Source: Hsuehochloa calcarea (Eukaryota; Streptophyta; Magnoliopsida; Poales; Poaceae). Taken from it: a DNA stretch of 64,000 nt. The notes beneath the pieces are model-generated. The model made no database searches, was not told where the DNA came from, and saw nothing but the letters and a program-made list of their open reading frames with translations. The stretch is taken from positions 11,529,763 through 11,593,762 of the forward strand of contig CM070601.1 in assembly GCA_036346395.1 (NCBI GenBank). Reading direction: 5' to 3'. The translations under genes were made by a program, and so were the position numbers. Below are positions 11,324 to 23,801 of this stretch, one piece after another (position 1 is the stretch's first letter; each line of letters begins with the position of its first letter).

Positions 11324-12230
11324 CTAGATACGTTGGGTAATTCAGCATGCAAATCATCGTAAATGGTGAGTATGTAAAGAAAAAGCTATAGTAAAATGAA
11401 TAATTTTATAGATAAGTTGTTGAAAATATTATATGTAGATGAGTTATAGTCTTTAAAGACAACTATAGTAGAAAAACTACTGTACGTGCCCTCGCCAATC
11501 ATTTGTGAAGTCGCTGGTGGGCGTATGAGGCTGTCAGCTTCGCAAGAAAACATGAAGCAACATTAAAAAAAAGGCTCCATCGTTGTGACGTTAACGCCCG
11601 AGAGCTACGGCCGCACCGATGCGTTGACAATGCTGTTGAGCAAGGTGTGATCTGGGGGTTATGAACCAATGGGGGACGTGAATTGGTGATTGCGACGCTT
11701 GTGCTGGCAGAAGTGTGTGGCGACACGTTAGCATGAGGAAGGGGGCAAATCAAGGTGTTACTGGGAAAGCATGCCCTAGTAGTGTTTTCTGCTGGCATAG
11801 GAAACTTGCGAATATTTCTGTTCGGTTACTGCCTTGGATGGACTGAATGTGACTGAAGTGGATATTGTACGCGGCACTATAAGACTTTGCGGTATCAAAT
11901 ATCAAATAACAGTCCTTGCTGAAATGGAAGCACAAACAAACAAAACTGGAAGCACCTGCAATCGCAGGATTGGGATTGGTGTGTGCCGCCTACTGCCCAC
12001 CCATGCGCGCGTCCTCCGCTCCCCCCATCCGCACGAATAGCCGCCGCCGCCCACAAAATGTAGGGCGATTGTGTGCGCGCGCGCGCTACATTCTCACGCC
12101 GCCGACTCCTCGCTCCTGTAGTCCCGTGCTGCACGCGACACGCCTCACCACTCGATCGCCATCGACTGGCTACAGCGGGTGGGCGGCCGTGCCGGCACAA
12201 TGTGCTGACTGCCCCCGCCCCACAGGTAGA
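11324..12230. other. Intergenic, no gene recognised
   Basis: Mixed composition with a (GC)n run near 12075-12086. No supportable coding model on either strand. Confidence 0.4.
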
Positions 12231-13290
12231 GGCGGAAAAGAGCCGAGCCGACTCAGGCTCATTTGGGCTCGAGGTGATTAATAGGTTTAGCTCGACTCAT
12301 TTTGAAAACGAGTCACAAGAGAGGTTTGGTTTGGCTCGTGGTAAAGCTCAAGCGGGCATGCAAGCCAAGTGCATTGTGGTAGAAAAACAGATCAATGACA
12401 CAAAGGACTAGAACACAATGATGTGCAGATCCACTGTGAAACGAGTGTTACAAGCCTCGTAAATACAGATTTGCCACAAAGTAACGGAGATCCCGAATGT
12501 TTTACAACAAAGAGGGAAGAGATAAATTGAAACATCTGCTCCTGAATCTTGGTCACCAAAGCAATAGCTAGATCGGGGATCGTCGAGGCGGAGATGGAGG
12601 GAAGGGATCAACCCTAAAACCTTACGGGGGAGGTGATGGCGGAGTGGTACATGGTGTTTTGGAAGCTCTCCATCAGGTCCCCCACAAACGACGACGACGA
12701 CCTCCTCGCCGCCTCCTCTGTCGCTGTCACCGGTGCTGTGACCTCGATGTAGACATGTAGTCGGGCCGCCCCGACCACCCCAGAGGCGCGCCACCACTTC
12801 CCTAGTTCCTCCTCGACGGCCCAGGCGAGACCACTTTGGCGCTGTAGAGGCGACAGCGGCGGACCACCGCCGGGTCGTCGGCGGAGAAGGAGACGGCGGA
12901 TGCAGACGGTGCCATCGCCATTTGCTTCGTAGCTCAGGACTTGGGTTGCTTGGTTGCTTCTCCCCTAAGCTTTCCTGGGCCCGAGTGGGTAGCGCGGAGG
13001 AGGGACTTGCCGATGCGGTGCGGTGGGGAGGATGGCGCGTGGAGGTGAAATGATTTGGGGGAAGAATCCAAGAAGGTGAAAGGATATAGTGCCGGGGAGA
13101 AAAAAGCCAAGAAAGACTCACGAGAGGAATTGGGACTCGAGCGGCAGAGTGACAAACGAGCCAAGCGAGTGGTTCGAGCTCGGCTCAAAAAATGCGAGCT
13201 AGGAGCTAGACTTGGCTTGAGCATTTGCAAGCCCGAGCCAATTTTGATTCGAGATAAGTTAACTCGTGAGTTTCGAGTTATTTTTTCAGC
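12231..13290. repeat. Transposon-like segment flanked by GAGCCGAGCTC-rich blocks
   Basis: Clusters of GAGCC/GGCTCG/GAGCTCGGCTC words occur at 12236-12355 and 13135-13285, bracketing a GC-rich interior. I associate such blocks with subterminal regions of plant hAT-like elements. On the minus strand the interior has exon-like pieces, for example an ATG near 12921 and a donor-like CCCCGTAAGG near 12625. I recognise no protein and could not define terminal repeats or a target duplication. Confidence 0.35.
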
Positions 13291-13885
13291 ACTACCGTAA
13301 GGCAGTAGGCTCCTGGTTTCCACCGGCCTCTGCGCGCTCGCGGCACAGGCCGGCCTGCTCGGGACCGCTTGGTGTGGTTCCGCCCCAACTCCCGCATCTG
13401 TCCCAGGCCCATTCCCTCGTCCGATCTTGCTCGGGCTGCTACGCCTGGCCGCGACGAATGCTCGGGCCGTTGCTGTAACTATCCAAAAGGCCTATCTACA
13501 TCAGATGGGTACGTCGCAGGATTTGGCAGCAGGCCTTATTAATTTACTCCATTAATTTATCTATCACTTGCTTTCCTTATCACATGTCACGCGGCTGTAT
13601 TAGTTTTATGTCGACGGATTGATTAGTGATCGTTTGAAAATGGTTGGAGTTTTTCCTATGATTATGTAGTTTGTTTTGCATAAAAACGTATTGTTTTAGT
13701 TGTTTAGGTAGCTTCAATACATTGTGGTCCAGGTTACTGAGAAGTCAATTTTTTTCCCTTCAAATTCCCTTTCGAAAACATCGAATACTTGCAGCAGGAT
13801 GAATATTTATAGATCATTGTTTGTATTACAGTCTAGTGATAGTTTCTCGGGTCAGATGGGGCGTTTTTGCCCCTCGACACTTTGT
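13291..13885. other. Intergenic, no gene recognised
   Basis: A short GC-rich patch to about 13480 followed by AT-rich spacer. Nothing identifiable. Confidence 0.4.
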
Positions 13886-14810
13886 TAGGACTAGGGATGG
13901 AAATGACCCGAGTCGGATCGAGCCTGACTTGCTCAAGCTCGGACGAAATATAGCTCGGCTCGTGAATGAACTCAGCCAGAAACTACACTCAACTCCGCGT
14001 CCCCTTCCCCCACCCGAGCTCCTCCTCTACTCTAGCCTCACCGCCCTGTCACCTCCACCTGCCCCCGCCCACCCCGACCTCCTTCACCGCTTCATGTCCT
14101 ACGCCCCTGCCCCGATGACGCCCTCACCATTGCCGAGCCCCTCCTCCCCACGGCTCAATGACAAGCTCGTTCGCACTGGGGAACAACACCGGTGCAGGCG
14201 TCGTGGCCACGGCGGCGAAGCCACCCCTATGACCAGGGGTGGTGGACCTCGAGCTGTCGCCGCCCTGTCACTATAGAAATGGGAGGAGACGGAGGAAGGG
14301 ATGAGTCGGAGGAAGGGATGAGTCGGCTGATGAAATAGGGGCTGGAGGAGGACGGCGGGCGGCAGTGCTTCGGGGAGAAGGGCGAGCTGCTCCGCCGCGA
14401 CGAGGATGACGATGGCGGCGGCGACATCGCGGTGGGGCGGATCTCGTTGGAAGCTTCCTCCTCCCCACAACTTTAAATATAGCGATGGCATGGCCAGGAC
14501 GGTGGGAGGTGGAGATGGCGAAGGGTCAACCAGGCAAGATGAGGAGGGATTTGGAGGGAGGCAGCGACGGCGATGCTTGGGTCCAGAGGGAGGTGGCGGC
14601 GTCCGGATTAGCATGGAGGTAAAGGAGAGGGTTGTCGCTAGCGGCGGTGCTCAGCTCTAGACGGTGGCGGCCGAAGGGTGGCGAGAGAGGGCGACAGCGT
14701 GATATGCGGGAAGAGAGTAAGGAGACGCTAGCGCGGGGGCGACAATCAAGATGATCGAGAGACAAACGAGGCTACCGAGCGGCTTGGACTCGGCTCAAAA
14801 AAACGAGGCA
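13886..14810. repeat. Second GAGCTCGG-flanked GC-rich segment
   Basis: It starts at a CTAGGGATGGAAATGACCCG-like terminus with CTCAAGCTCGG and GCTCGGCTCGTG blocks, and closes with GGACTCGGCTCAAAAAAACG near 14790. The interior is GC-rich with overlapping low-complexity frames. The likely origin is a hAT-type non-autonomous element, but no right terminus matching the left was found. Confidence 0.35.
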
Positions 14811-15862
14811 TCAGCCAGTGACGGAGCCAGTCTGTGTCTCCTCGTTTATAGCTTTTGTTTTGAATCAAGCGAAAAAGAGCGGCGACAATATGCATTTGAT
14901 TTTCTCCCGTCTCCAAGAGCTAGCATCTACTTGTTCTCTTTTGTGGCCGAACGTTTGCAGTAAATGGATCCATCAATCTGCGATCAACGGTGCAGACGTA
15001 CAGAGGCCGCTTGTCTTGCGAGATGGTCCTCGCGCTGAATTAAATCGATCGACCAGTGTTCGATCAGCGGGGCATAAAAAACCTGCCGCTGTGGGCCACG
15101 GATCTGGCAATACGGGGCCGGGGGCAAGCAATTGAAAGATGCTGCACGCGCCGCGCCGCGCCGGGAAGACGTGGCCGTGTCGTGTGTCGACGGGGGTTTG
15201 AATTGAAACGGAGTAGTTTGATGTTTGTTGTACCCGGTTCTGGCAGGAAGACGTGACAGGCTGATCAAGGAAGGACCAGCTGCCCATCATTTTCGCCGTC
15301 TCGCTTTGTCAGGATCTACTCGCGGCTCTTGTGGTGGAGCCCTCCGCCACTGCATTGCCCGGCGAATGCGTCCAATACAAATTACAAACGCCGGGTGATG
15401 CTTCCAACTAGAAGCTTGACGCGAAGGCGTTCGTGCTCTAATACAAATTACAAACGCCAGACGGACCGCGCGTTACCTCCCGTCCCGATGCGCCAGCGAG
15501 CGTCTGACGGTCGTTGCCCAGTCGCGCGGGGCTCTCTCTTATATATATATATATTTTCTCCTCCCCTGTGTAGTTATTCATATTTTTAATATATTATTTA
15601 AAAAAATTTGATACTTATTTATCACTTTGGGTATACTTATATACTAATTATAAAATATTCTAATGCGAATCACATAAAAAATTTATAAAAGAGTCTATAA
15701 TTTTTAGTATATTTTGTAAATACCTTCATATTCACACTAAAAAGGAATATATCTAAAAAATTATACATATCACCGATAAAAAGGCGTAAATACCACCTAG
15801 GTGATTTTATATACTCGTATACTACACATATATATTATCGGTTGCGCAAGATACTCCATACG

Positions 15863-15865
<3 letters not shown>
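14811..15865. other. Intergenic, no gene recognised
   Basis: Mixed GC-rich then AT-rich spacer. CAGTGACGGAGCCAG at 14815-14829 resembles the left terminus of the hAT element at 4974, but no partner end was found. A short (TA)n lies at about 15540-15554. Confidence 0.4.
15374..15458 (+). repeat. 19-bp direct repeat, two copies
   Basis: AATACAAATTACAAACGCC occurs exactly at 15374-15392 and 15440-15458, 66 bp apart, followed by similar C/G-rich bases in each copy. Confidence 0.8.

Positions 15866-15946
<81 letters not shown>
15866..15946. repeat. Compound microsatellite (AT)n(GT)n
   Basis: About 26 AT units followed by about 15 GT units. Likely to be length-polymorphic. Confidence 0.95.
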
Positions 15947-15947
<1 letters not shown>

Positions 15948-17040
15948 ATATACAAGACGCTACGTGTGTTAATGGGAGCAACTACAACACGAACGCATTG
16001 TAAGCTCTGGTGTAACATCTATGAACAATGTATTTTTAATCCATGTGTGCAATAAAATATATAAAAAAAACAATGATGAGAAAAAATTTGGAAAAAATAT
16101 CATATTCTCACCGAAATTGCATAAAACTATCAGTATAAAACCTAGGTGCGCTTTTAAAAACAAGTTCAAATATCACAAACAAACAAATTCCGACGCCACG
16201 ACATTGCAATATTTGAAAAGAAAAGTGGAATTATTCGAAAATAATTGTTGTAATATTTTTGGAACAATGATACAACAATTAAATAGTGAAGGAGCTGTAA
16301 CAAAAAGTTTACTCTTGTGTAATAAATTAAAAACATCATTGCAACAAAAAAATACATCTTACCGCAACATTTGATAAAACAACATCGAAATAGCAAACAT
16401 AACCACACAACAAATTAGAACTGTTCCCGCAACAAATACAGAGATTGTTGCAACAAAACTTTGTTGCAATGACAGGGGAAACCATTTTGAGCACCAACAA
16501 TAGAAGTGTGGAGTATGCAACATCTGGATATAGCAAACACAAAATTTCAAGAAAACATCTACAACAATCCTACCAGAAAAGGGCGCGTGGGTGGCTTTGA
16601 GGGCCAAACACATTGCCATCATTGAAAGAGGCGGCCAAGTCGAGGCTTTGTCGCTGGCTCAACTCATTGCGGTCATGCTCCTGCATCACCTCATCTACTC
16701 CGCTTTCCACCGGCAGAGCTGCTGCTTCATATCTACCCATCAGGCCAGCGACAGTAGGCACAACATCGCCAACCGAACTAAGCACACGCGACACAAAAAA
16801 AACATCAAGCATACTTCCAACACTAGATCGTACGAACTATGAAACAAACTGAGCAAATCGAAATGGGGCCACGGAAGGAAGAGGAGCTCACCGCAGGGTA
16901 GGTCGGCACTGGCGAGCTCGCCGATGGAGGGAACTGGCCGCCGCGGGGAACCATAGGGAGCCGAGGAGGCATACGCACACGGAGGAAGAGAGGAATCTTG
17001 TTAGATATGATGGTGCCCCGACTTTCTACATGCATGACGC
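15947..17040. repeat. AT-rich segment with GCAACAAA motifs (copy B) plus GC-richer tail
   Basis: Motif words such as ATTGCAACAAA, TTGTTGCAACAAAACTTTGT and CCGCAACA recur from about 16015 to 16565. From about 16570 to 17000 the sequence becomes GC-richer, with overlapping short frames on both strands that might be acquired gene sequence. The protein was not recognised. Compare 8985-9300 and 46380-46760. Confidence 0.4.
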
Positions 17041-17945
17041 TTTCTCTTTCGAGGGATCACGTGTTCACATCTTACTGCGCGCGCGTTCACATGATAGTTG
17101 TACGCATTCACACGATAGTTGTAATCTATATATGTGTAACTCATATACTCTAATTTTAACAAAAAGATAGCACTACTTTCCTCGCTTACAAATCTGAGGC
17201 GTTTGCTAGAGCAGTGGAAAAGAATTTGCTGAAGGAGTGGAGAGAGAGGGGATGGGTTGTAAGAATGGATAAGGAGTGTACGATCGGAGATGCTGGAATT
17301 GGAATCGGAGGTAAGAGCCATAGCAATTCCCGTATTTGTTTGGCAAAAGCAGCTTAGGCACGGGGAAAGCCCTCCTGAGTCGGAGTAATCATCACCAGAG
17401 CGCACACTCCAATCAGGCATGATTAACCTGCTTGTAGTGTAATTATGCAGAGCAGGCTTGCATATGATTGAACCGGCAAATCCGTGGAGCAAACAGCAAA
17501 GGCAGCTTCGGCTGTGGGACATGCCCTTTGCGTGTAAGCACCTGTGACCTGTACCCTTAAATAAGAAGATCAGCGTTTAAGGTAAGAGGCGAAATATACA
17601 GGCAAAGGGAAGAAGTGTACATGACGCAAGTTGAGGATGTCATCCATACTTGGGGAGTTTGGGGTCAGCTTTTCCTCTCCCTGTTCCGAACCCTGGCCGA
17701 TGATTTCGGATCCACCACACCACCTGCTTGGGATCTCTAGTACGCGCGACGCCCGTTGCCGGCGATCTCCGACGCTGGCTGGGTTGGGCTCCTCAGTGAG
17801 GGCACTGCGCCGGCGCCGGCGCCGGCGTCCGACTGTTTGGTGGCTCCTGCTCGCCGATTGGTCTCTGTGTTTCTGGTGAGATATTTTTGACCCCGGCTGT
17901 TCTTCATTCCCGATTTTTGGCCGTATGAGATTTAGGCCCCTGTAC

Positions 17946-17983
<38 letters not shown>

Positions 17984-18425
17984 CAATTCCGCGTCAGATT
18001 CACGCATCTCACAGTTCTCTGCCTATTTTGCCATGTGCAGAAAATCCAAATCCAGTTGGTGGCTCCCATCGCGCGCGCTATCCCTTTTGTTCTCAGAGAG
18101 ATCGTGATCCGTGAGACTATGACCGACGTACGCGACGGCCATCTCTCATGTCTTCACGAGACAAGATCCCGCAACAAACCAAGTACGGACCGCCACAGGA
18201 AGTCTACTCCCTGGGAAGCGGATCCTCACGTATTAACTCGTTCTCCGAAATGAACGGATCAGAATACGTGCTACAATACTTAAGAGTTAAGTAAGATTAC
18301 TGCAGTGCATTTTGTTAGTATGAATATTTTACTATTTCTACTTTATTTAAAAATTCTCTGTAGACGGAAGAGGATCCGCATCCCTCCCTGTGATCCATCC
18401 ACCGACGCGCAGACGCTGACCTTCA
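17041..18425. other. Intergenic with short tandem repeats
   Basis: Contains a GCCGGC hexamer run at about 17806-17828 and an (AG)n microsatellite at about 17950-17980. Frames around 17570-18000 show no domain. Direct copies of TTCACA-GATAGTTGTA occur near 17085 and 17107. Confidence 0.45.
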
Positions 18426-18427
18426 CG

Positions 18428-18453
18428 GACGCTGACGCTGACGCTGACGCTGA
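18428..18453 (+). repeat. GACGCT hexamer tandem repeat
   Basis: Four to five consecutive copies of the hexamer GACGCT. Confidence 0.85.
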
Positions 18454-20926
18454 CCAGTAGTAGAGCAATCACTGGCAACTCTGGGGATTTTGCCCGTGGC
18501 GTGGGCGAGGCGGTGTGCTTCCTTGTCTCGCGGCAGCCGCGATTCACCCAAGTCGCACAGAGAAGAATCCAAAGGCCGTTCGGTGAGCACCGAGCCCCCA
18601 CAAATATTAGTATTACCCAACTCTACGCTCTAGTACTCCGTCAATGGGCAATGTCTTCTTCGTACTTTCGACTCCCAATTAGCAAAGCTTGGCAGCTTGT
18701 AGGTTTGGTGATTCCAGGACTCCCCACTTGAACTGCCATGTATGTATACTACTACTATGCAAAGACGGAGCCAGAATTTTTACTCAAGAGATCATATGGT
18801 AATAACTAAATATGAGGAAATATCAAGTATAAATATTTTAATATTTTACATGAGCAAATTGAGAATCATATAAAGAATTTCATCAACCATGAGGACCAGA
18901 ACTCCCACTATTCCTGTCTCCGTCATCAAAGCTGCCAAATTCTCGTGTAGCAAGTGCCTGTGTTGCATAGAAGCTCAGACCAATGCTATGTCGTGCCCTG
19001 TCCCCACACAACTAACACTTCACTGTATCATGATTTCCTAGCAGACCAGCAGTGCTCTTACCAAAAAGAAAGTTAGGAAGAACTACTACCATGATTTCAA
19101 AGGAGCCCCGGATAAAACCTAACCCCACACAAGGTCAGGCCGAAGCAAGCCTTGTTTCGGCTCTGAAACACTGCAACTAGAGCAGGAGGGCCGCGCGCGT
19201 CTGACTCAACTCCCAACTGCCCGAGGGCGGCCGATCAGATCTGCCGCTGCTACCGTACGGACGTCGCTAACAATTGCAGCAATGCACCATGATCAAGAAC
19301 AAAACATGCCATGGAAAAAAAAAAACCTCGGAGAAGTAGAACGATACGCGAAACTGAGCGAAAAGCTAAGTCTTCTTTCTGATTCTTGAGACAGTCTGAT
19401 AGTACTATGCACAACCCACCACAACCAACGCGCATGGACCGCGCATGGACAATGGAGGGCATATAACCACCATGTAAACCACCGAATGTCACGAAAAAAA
19501 TAAAATTAAAAAGAAGAAGCCGGCTACCCCTCGCCACCCAGATATACAAAATGGAATCGAAGGAATAACGAGGAGCTATAATTGACCCCAACAGCGAAAG
19601 TTTTTTTGTTTTTTTTTTTTTTGGTAGAAACCCAACCAAGCTTCATCGCCATCTTCGATCTCTCTTCTTCTGCTGCTTCTACCGCTTCTCCTCTCCTTTT
19701 CCCACTGTTTTTCTCCGAACCGCGACGCCAAATTCTTCTTCTGCTACTGCTGACGCCCTTTCGGCGTCGCACTCAGAGGTTTTCGCGATCGATCAGTCGG
19801 AGTCGCTGTCCATCTCCATCCCTTTCAGGCCCCTGCGCTTCTGCTGCAACCGCAAAGATTCAAGAGAGATTTCTCGTGAGGTCAGTGCACAACCAAGCAG
19901 AGACTTGAGAGCTGATTAGTGTGTGAAGCTAAACATAACAAGAGAGAGACGACGACTTGGCCGGAGATTCGACAAGTCAACCTGATCGTGTCCGTGTTAA
20001 TTACAGGTGCTCATCTACCCTTCCTTCTCAAGAACAAGATTACTCCTACTAGACTACTCGTAGTCCTCTTTTTAAGTCCAAAGGTTAGCCAAGCTGCAAA
20101 ATACACCTCTGTTCTGCTCCCCTTCGCATCTTTACGGATGGCTAGGCTCGATGCTCTCTCTATCCTCGGCGCCTTATCACGTGGCCCCACCACCACCACA
20201 TCCCGGTCACCGTATCTATGCCAGCGTTGGAAACGGGCCCCACACGTCAGCTACCCACGTCGTACCTCGCGGCGGGACACACCTACTCATGGCCCACACG
20301 CAGGGGGTAGGTGCAATTGGCATTCCCCCTCCACATCCGCGTGCGTTTCACTGTACCGACAAAAGGATAACATGAGACTGACCCCAGGGCCCAACGTGAA
20401 GATCTAGCCTAGGAGAGCGGGCACTTCAGGCGACGGCACGCTCCTCGCGTCTGTGCACGTCGGCAATAATAAGGAAAAATAAAAATAAAAAACCTTTCTT
20501 TCCTTTTCTACCTCTCCGTCATTTATCGTTAACGTTTTATCCCGTTTTTTGGCGGAAAAAAGGCAAATGACAGAGCGGTAAAAAAACAAAACGGATAGTT
20601 TTTTCGACGGTATCAAAGTATACCCGATAAGTTAGTGCTATAAATATAGACTCGGATATTTCTCACGGAACCGATTTTTCCTAAGCAGAGCACCCTCGCA
20701 TTCACGGGAAGTGGGCCCCACGTGATATAGGCTGGGAGAGGTGGAAGAGAAAAGCCAGCCAGCCAGTCATTTCTTTCCTTTTCTCCCAACTTTCCAACTC
20801 CAATTTTTCACCCAGCTCCCTACCCCCAGATCTACGCAATTCTAACCCTTTTCTCTGACACGAGAAGACGCAGATGGATCTAGTTAATCGACTGAAAAAT
20901 AAATCGAAGTGTAAAGGGCATCATGT
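18454..20926. other. Intergenic between spacer repeats and the DUF1639 gene
   Basis: No gene supported. AAAGACGGAGCCAGAATTTT near 18762 resembles a hAT-type left terminus without a partner. A pyrimidine-rich stretch at 19620-19880 ending in GTGAGGTCAGT looks like a 5' leader with a donor site on the plus strand, but I see no downstream exon. The part next to 20926 should contain the 3' UTR of the DUF1639 gene, on the minus strand. Confidence 0.4.
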
Positions 20927-23801
20927 TTATACCTTCTTGGTACACTTCTTCTCGCGCACTTCATACCTGCTTCTGGTCACATCCGAGAGCCACGTCCCTG
21001 GGCAGATAAACTGCACAACACAAATACAAAAACAAGCACAATTTCACGTCAGTTTTGTCATGGCAAAAACAATAGTATTAACCGATCAGTGGAGACGTGC
21101 TGGGTTAGTGGCGTATACATTGACTGCCTTCTCGACGGCCTTGGGCCTCTTCTTGGGACGCTGGGGCAGCTTGGCGCCCTTCATGGCCAGGAAGTCCTCC
21201 TCCTTCTCCTTGCGCGACAGCGTCGTGTAGATCCGCGGCAGCTGCTTCTGCGCTGCCGCCGCCTTCGACGACGACCCGGGGCCGTGGTGCTCGGCCTGGC
21301 CGCCCCCTTGCTGATGCTTGGATTCTTGGGTGCCAGTCACCATCGCCCCGGCGTCCGCCTTGTCCGCCCCCGGGCGCTGCTGCTTCTCCGCCCTCGCCGC
21401 CGCAGACGACGACTGCCCGCCGGCACGCTCCTCCACGGATCTGATCATCATCATAGCATCAAAACACAACAGCAACAAGACAAGGAAAATAATTCGTCCA
21501 CGGCTGCTCGACACGGCACGGTGGCTGGGGTAAAGGGGAGGGTGGAGTTAGTAGCAGCAGCAACAGCGACTGAACTATCTATCTGGCCTAGTACAGCACA
21601 ACACGGCGATATGGTGGAAATGATGGACGGATGGATGGATGCAGCACCGGCAAAGCTACTACCGCCGATGCCCACATAAAAAGATGGGGGCGGACGTTGG
21701 TGGCGTGGATGGATGTATGTGTCCTATATTTATACCCATCTTCGTCAAGTCTTACTATAATTTGCGCTCTACTACTACAACTTTGCTGGCTCCCTCTTGA
21801 TCACCACCGTTCATCATTGAACCAAAAGGCCGGCACGCATACAAGATGGACAAAGGGAAACCATTAATGGACATGGACTAGAGACGGAAAGAAAAGGGGG
21901 CGAAATGCCAATGGCAGTGGGCGATGAATGGGATGTATGGATGGTAGTTATTGTTGACGCCTGCTACAGATTAGTCAAGACTCAAGAGAAGGGGAAAGTG
22001 CCGCCTCCTCGTCATTGCTCGATGATCCTCACACGGATCCTCCAGAGAGACGCCAATACCACCATAACGTTGCCTAAAGGGATCTAGGAAATCACAAAAG
22101 AAAAGAAAATCTAAAGGACGACATTAAAAGGATGGAGTAATTGAGTGATTGGTAATCTGATCAAATAAGTACTACCACTAGCATGGAAAACAAAAACCTG
22201 CTTTATTAATTTAGTTCAAAAAAAACAAAACAAAAAAGGTGTGGAAAGAAAAGATGAGAAGGTATCTTACCATCTAAACGCACCTTCGGTTTGTAAAGAT
22301 GGAGGCCCGAACCAACCACACGAACTAGAGTACTAGACCCAACCTAAAACCGATATGAGGAGACGACGGCACGACCCCGAGAATACGGCTCGGTCCGAGG
22401 GGCAAAAGTGGAAGGGAAAAAACGCGAGGAAAAGAAAAGAAGACGCCTCGACGGGGGCGCGTCCATGGCGGCGGTGAAAGAGCTAAGCCCATCCACCTAA
22501 TGATGAGTGAGCCGGCGATGCGTACCTGTGGTGGGGGTGGGCGTTGCGGCCGCGGTGCGCGTCTCCGGCACCGCCGCCGCCGCGCGCCGGGAGGAACGAG
22601 CTGACCCTGAGGTTGGACCCGCGAGGGTAACTCGGCGGCGGCATCAGCTTCTCCGCCGGCGCTGACGAGCGGTGCTGGATCTTGACGGCAGCCTGCGGGC
22701 GCTGCGGGGAGGGCGTGCTCGCTGACGCGGACGCGGACACCGCCGAGGCGTCGCGACGGCCTCGCGAGCGCTTGTTCTGGCCCCACTGGAGCAGCATGGT
22801 AGCGTCGTGGCCGGCGCTGCCGCTCGGGTCACCTCCGGTGGAGCTCGGGGAGGTGGGGTCGGGGAAGTCGGAGGAAGGGTAGTGGTGGCTGTGGTCGCGC
22901 GCTGGGCTCCGGGTCATGGATGAGGACGGTGGGGCCGGGGCCGGTGGCGGAGGCTGCGGAGCGCGAGCGCGCGGCTTGGGCCCCAGCGAGGTGGCGGCTA
23001 GGTAGGACGCCAGGCGCGAGCTGTCGGTGGCGACGGCCGGGGCGTCGTCGTCCTTGCTCGATCTGGGCGCCGCCGGTGTCGGCTTCCGGCTGCCGCCTCC
23101 ATTAGCGAGCGGGAGGCAATCCGGGCTGATTCTCTGGTACCTGCAGAAAAAAATCAAAGAATCGAGAAACCACATGAGCGATTGGATCGGCCAAGAACCA
23201 AGTCGAACATTTCGAATGGAGGATGAAACGAATGACAAAAAGTTTTTTCTTCTTCTTTTTTGCGAGAATTCGAAACCAAAATCAGCAGAAAACCAACATG
23301 TTTGCAAACTGCAAAATTGAAAACCATTCAGAGATCTGTTTAAGAGAAATCGCAGAACAGCAGCAAAGATATGAAACAAGCAGGTGAGAATGAATCTTCA
23401 GCGAACCAGTCAGAAACCAGTCACGAAATGCGGGGGGGATTTGAGATAATCAAACCGAACCAGCACAGATTGGCAAAATCCAGCAGCGAGACGGGATGCA
23501 AACAGCAGAACACAGATCAAACGATACCTTTGACGAACCAGGAGGCTCAAATCGGCCGGCAAGAGCCGAAACAACACACACGAAAAGCGGAAACGAGAGA
23601 CCAAAAATCGCACCTTGATCTCAGGAGCAAACAACCACAGCACAACATCAAGAGCACTGCACAAATTGCAGCAGCGGCAACAAAGAGAAGGGATTGGGGA
23701 TTCCAGGCGTACCTCATCATGTCCAATGCCGACGGGGGTTTCGACGGGCTCGACGACGCGACGTCCCGAGCAACCGCGACGGGCTCCACGGAGCCACGCA
23801 T
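20927..23801 (-). CDS. DUF1639 family protein, four exons
   Basis: Minus-strand exons 23713-23801, 22526-23140, 21119-21440 and 20927-21010 join in phase at GT-AG sites to give 369 residues. The diagnostic DUF1639 block is split by the last intron: EEDFLAMKGAKLPQRPKKRP in exon 3, then PGTWLSDVTRSRYEVREKK in exon 4. Exon 2 carries a basic LLQWGQNKRSRGRR stretch plus long Pro/Ser/Ala-rich disordered regions. The family is plant-specific and, to my knowledge, without an assigned biochemical role; the basic patches hint at nuclear location, which is inference. The start at 23801 is preferred, but an in-frame ATG at 23861 would add 20 residues. The chosen stop is a TAA two codons past a possible donor (AAG|GTATAA), so a further 3' exon cannot be excluded. 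Confidence 0.85.

Noticed and set aside
12408..13121. 237-codon minus-strand frame
   Set aside because: Low-complexity, no recognisable domain, and it sits between hAT-like subterminal blocks; kept only as part of that repeat segment.
14815..14829. CAGTGACGGAGCCAG as a hAT left end
   Set aside because: Resembles the terminus at 4974, but no matching right end or 8-bp duplication was found.
15797..16055. Frames of Tyr-Ile and His-Thr repeats
   Set aside because: They are translations of the (AT)n(GT)n microsatellite.
19524..19908. Overlapping frames with pyrimidine-rich leader texture
   Set aside because: Could be a 5' leader with a donor site, but no start codon context, domain or downstream exon supports a gene.
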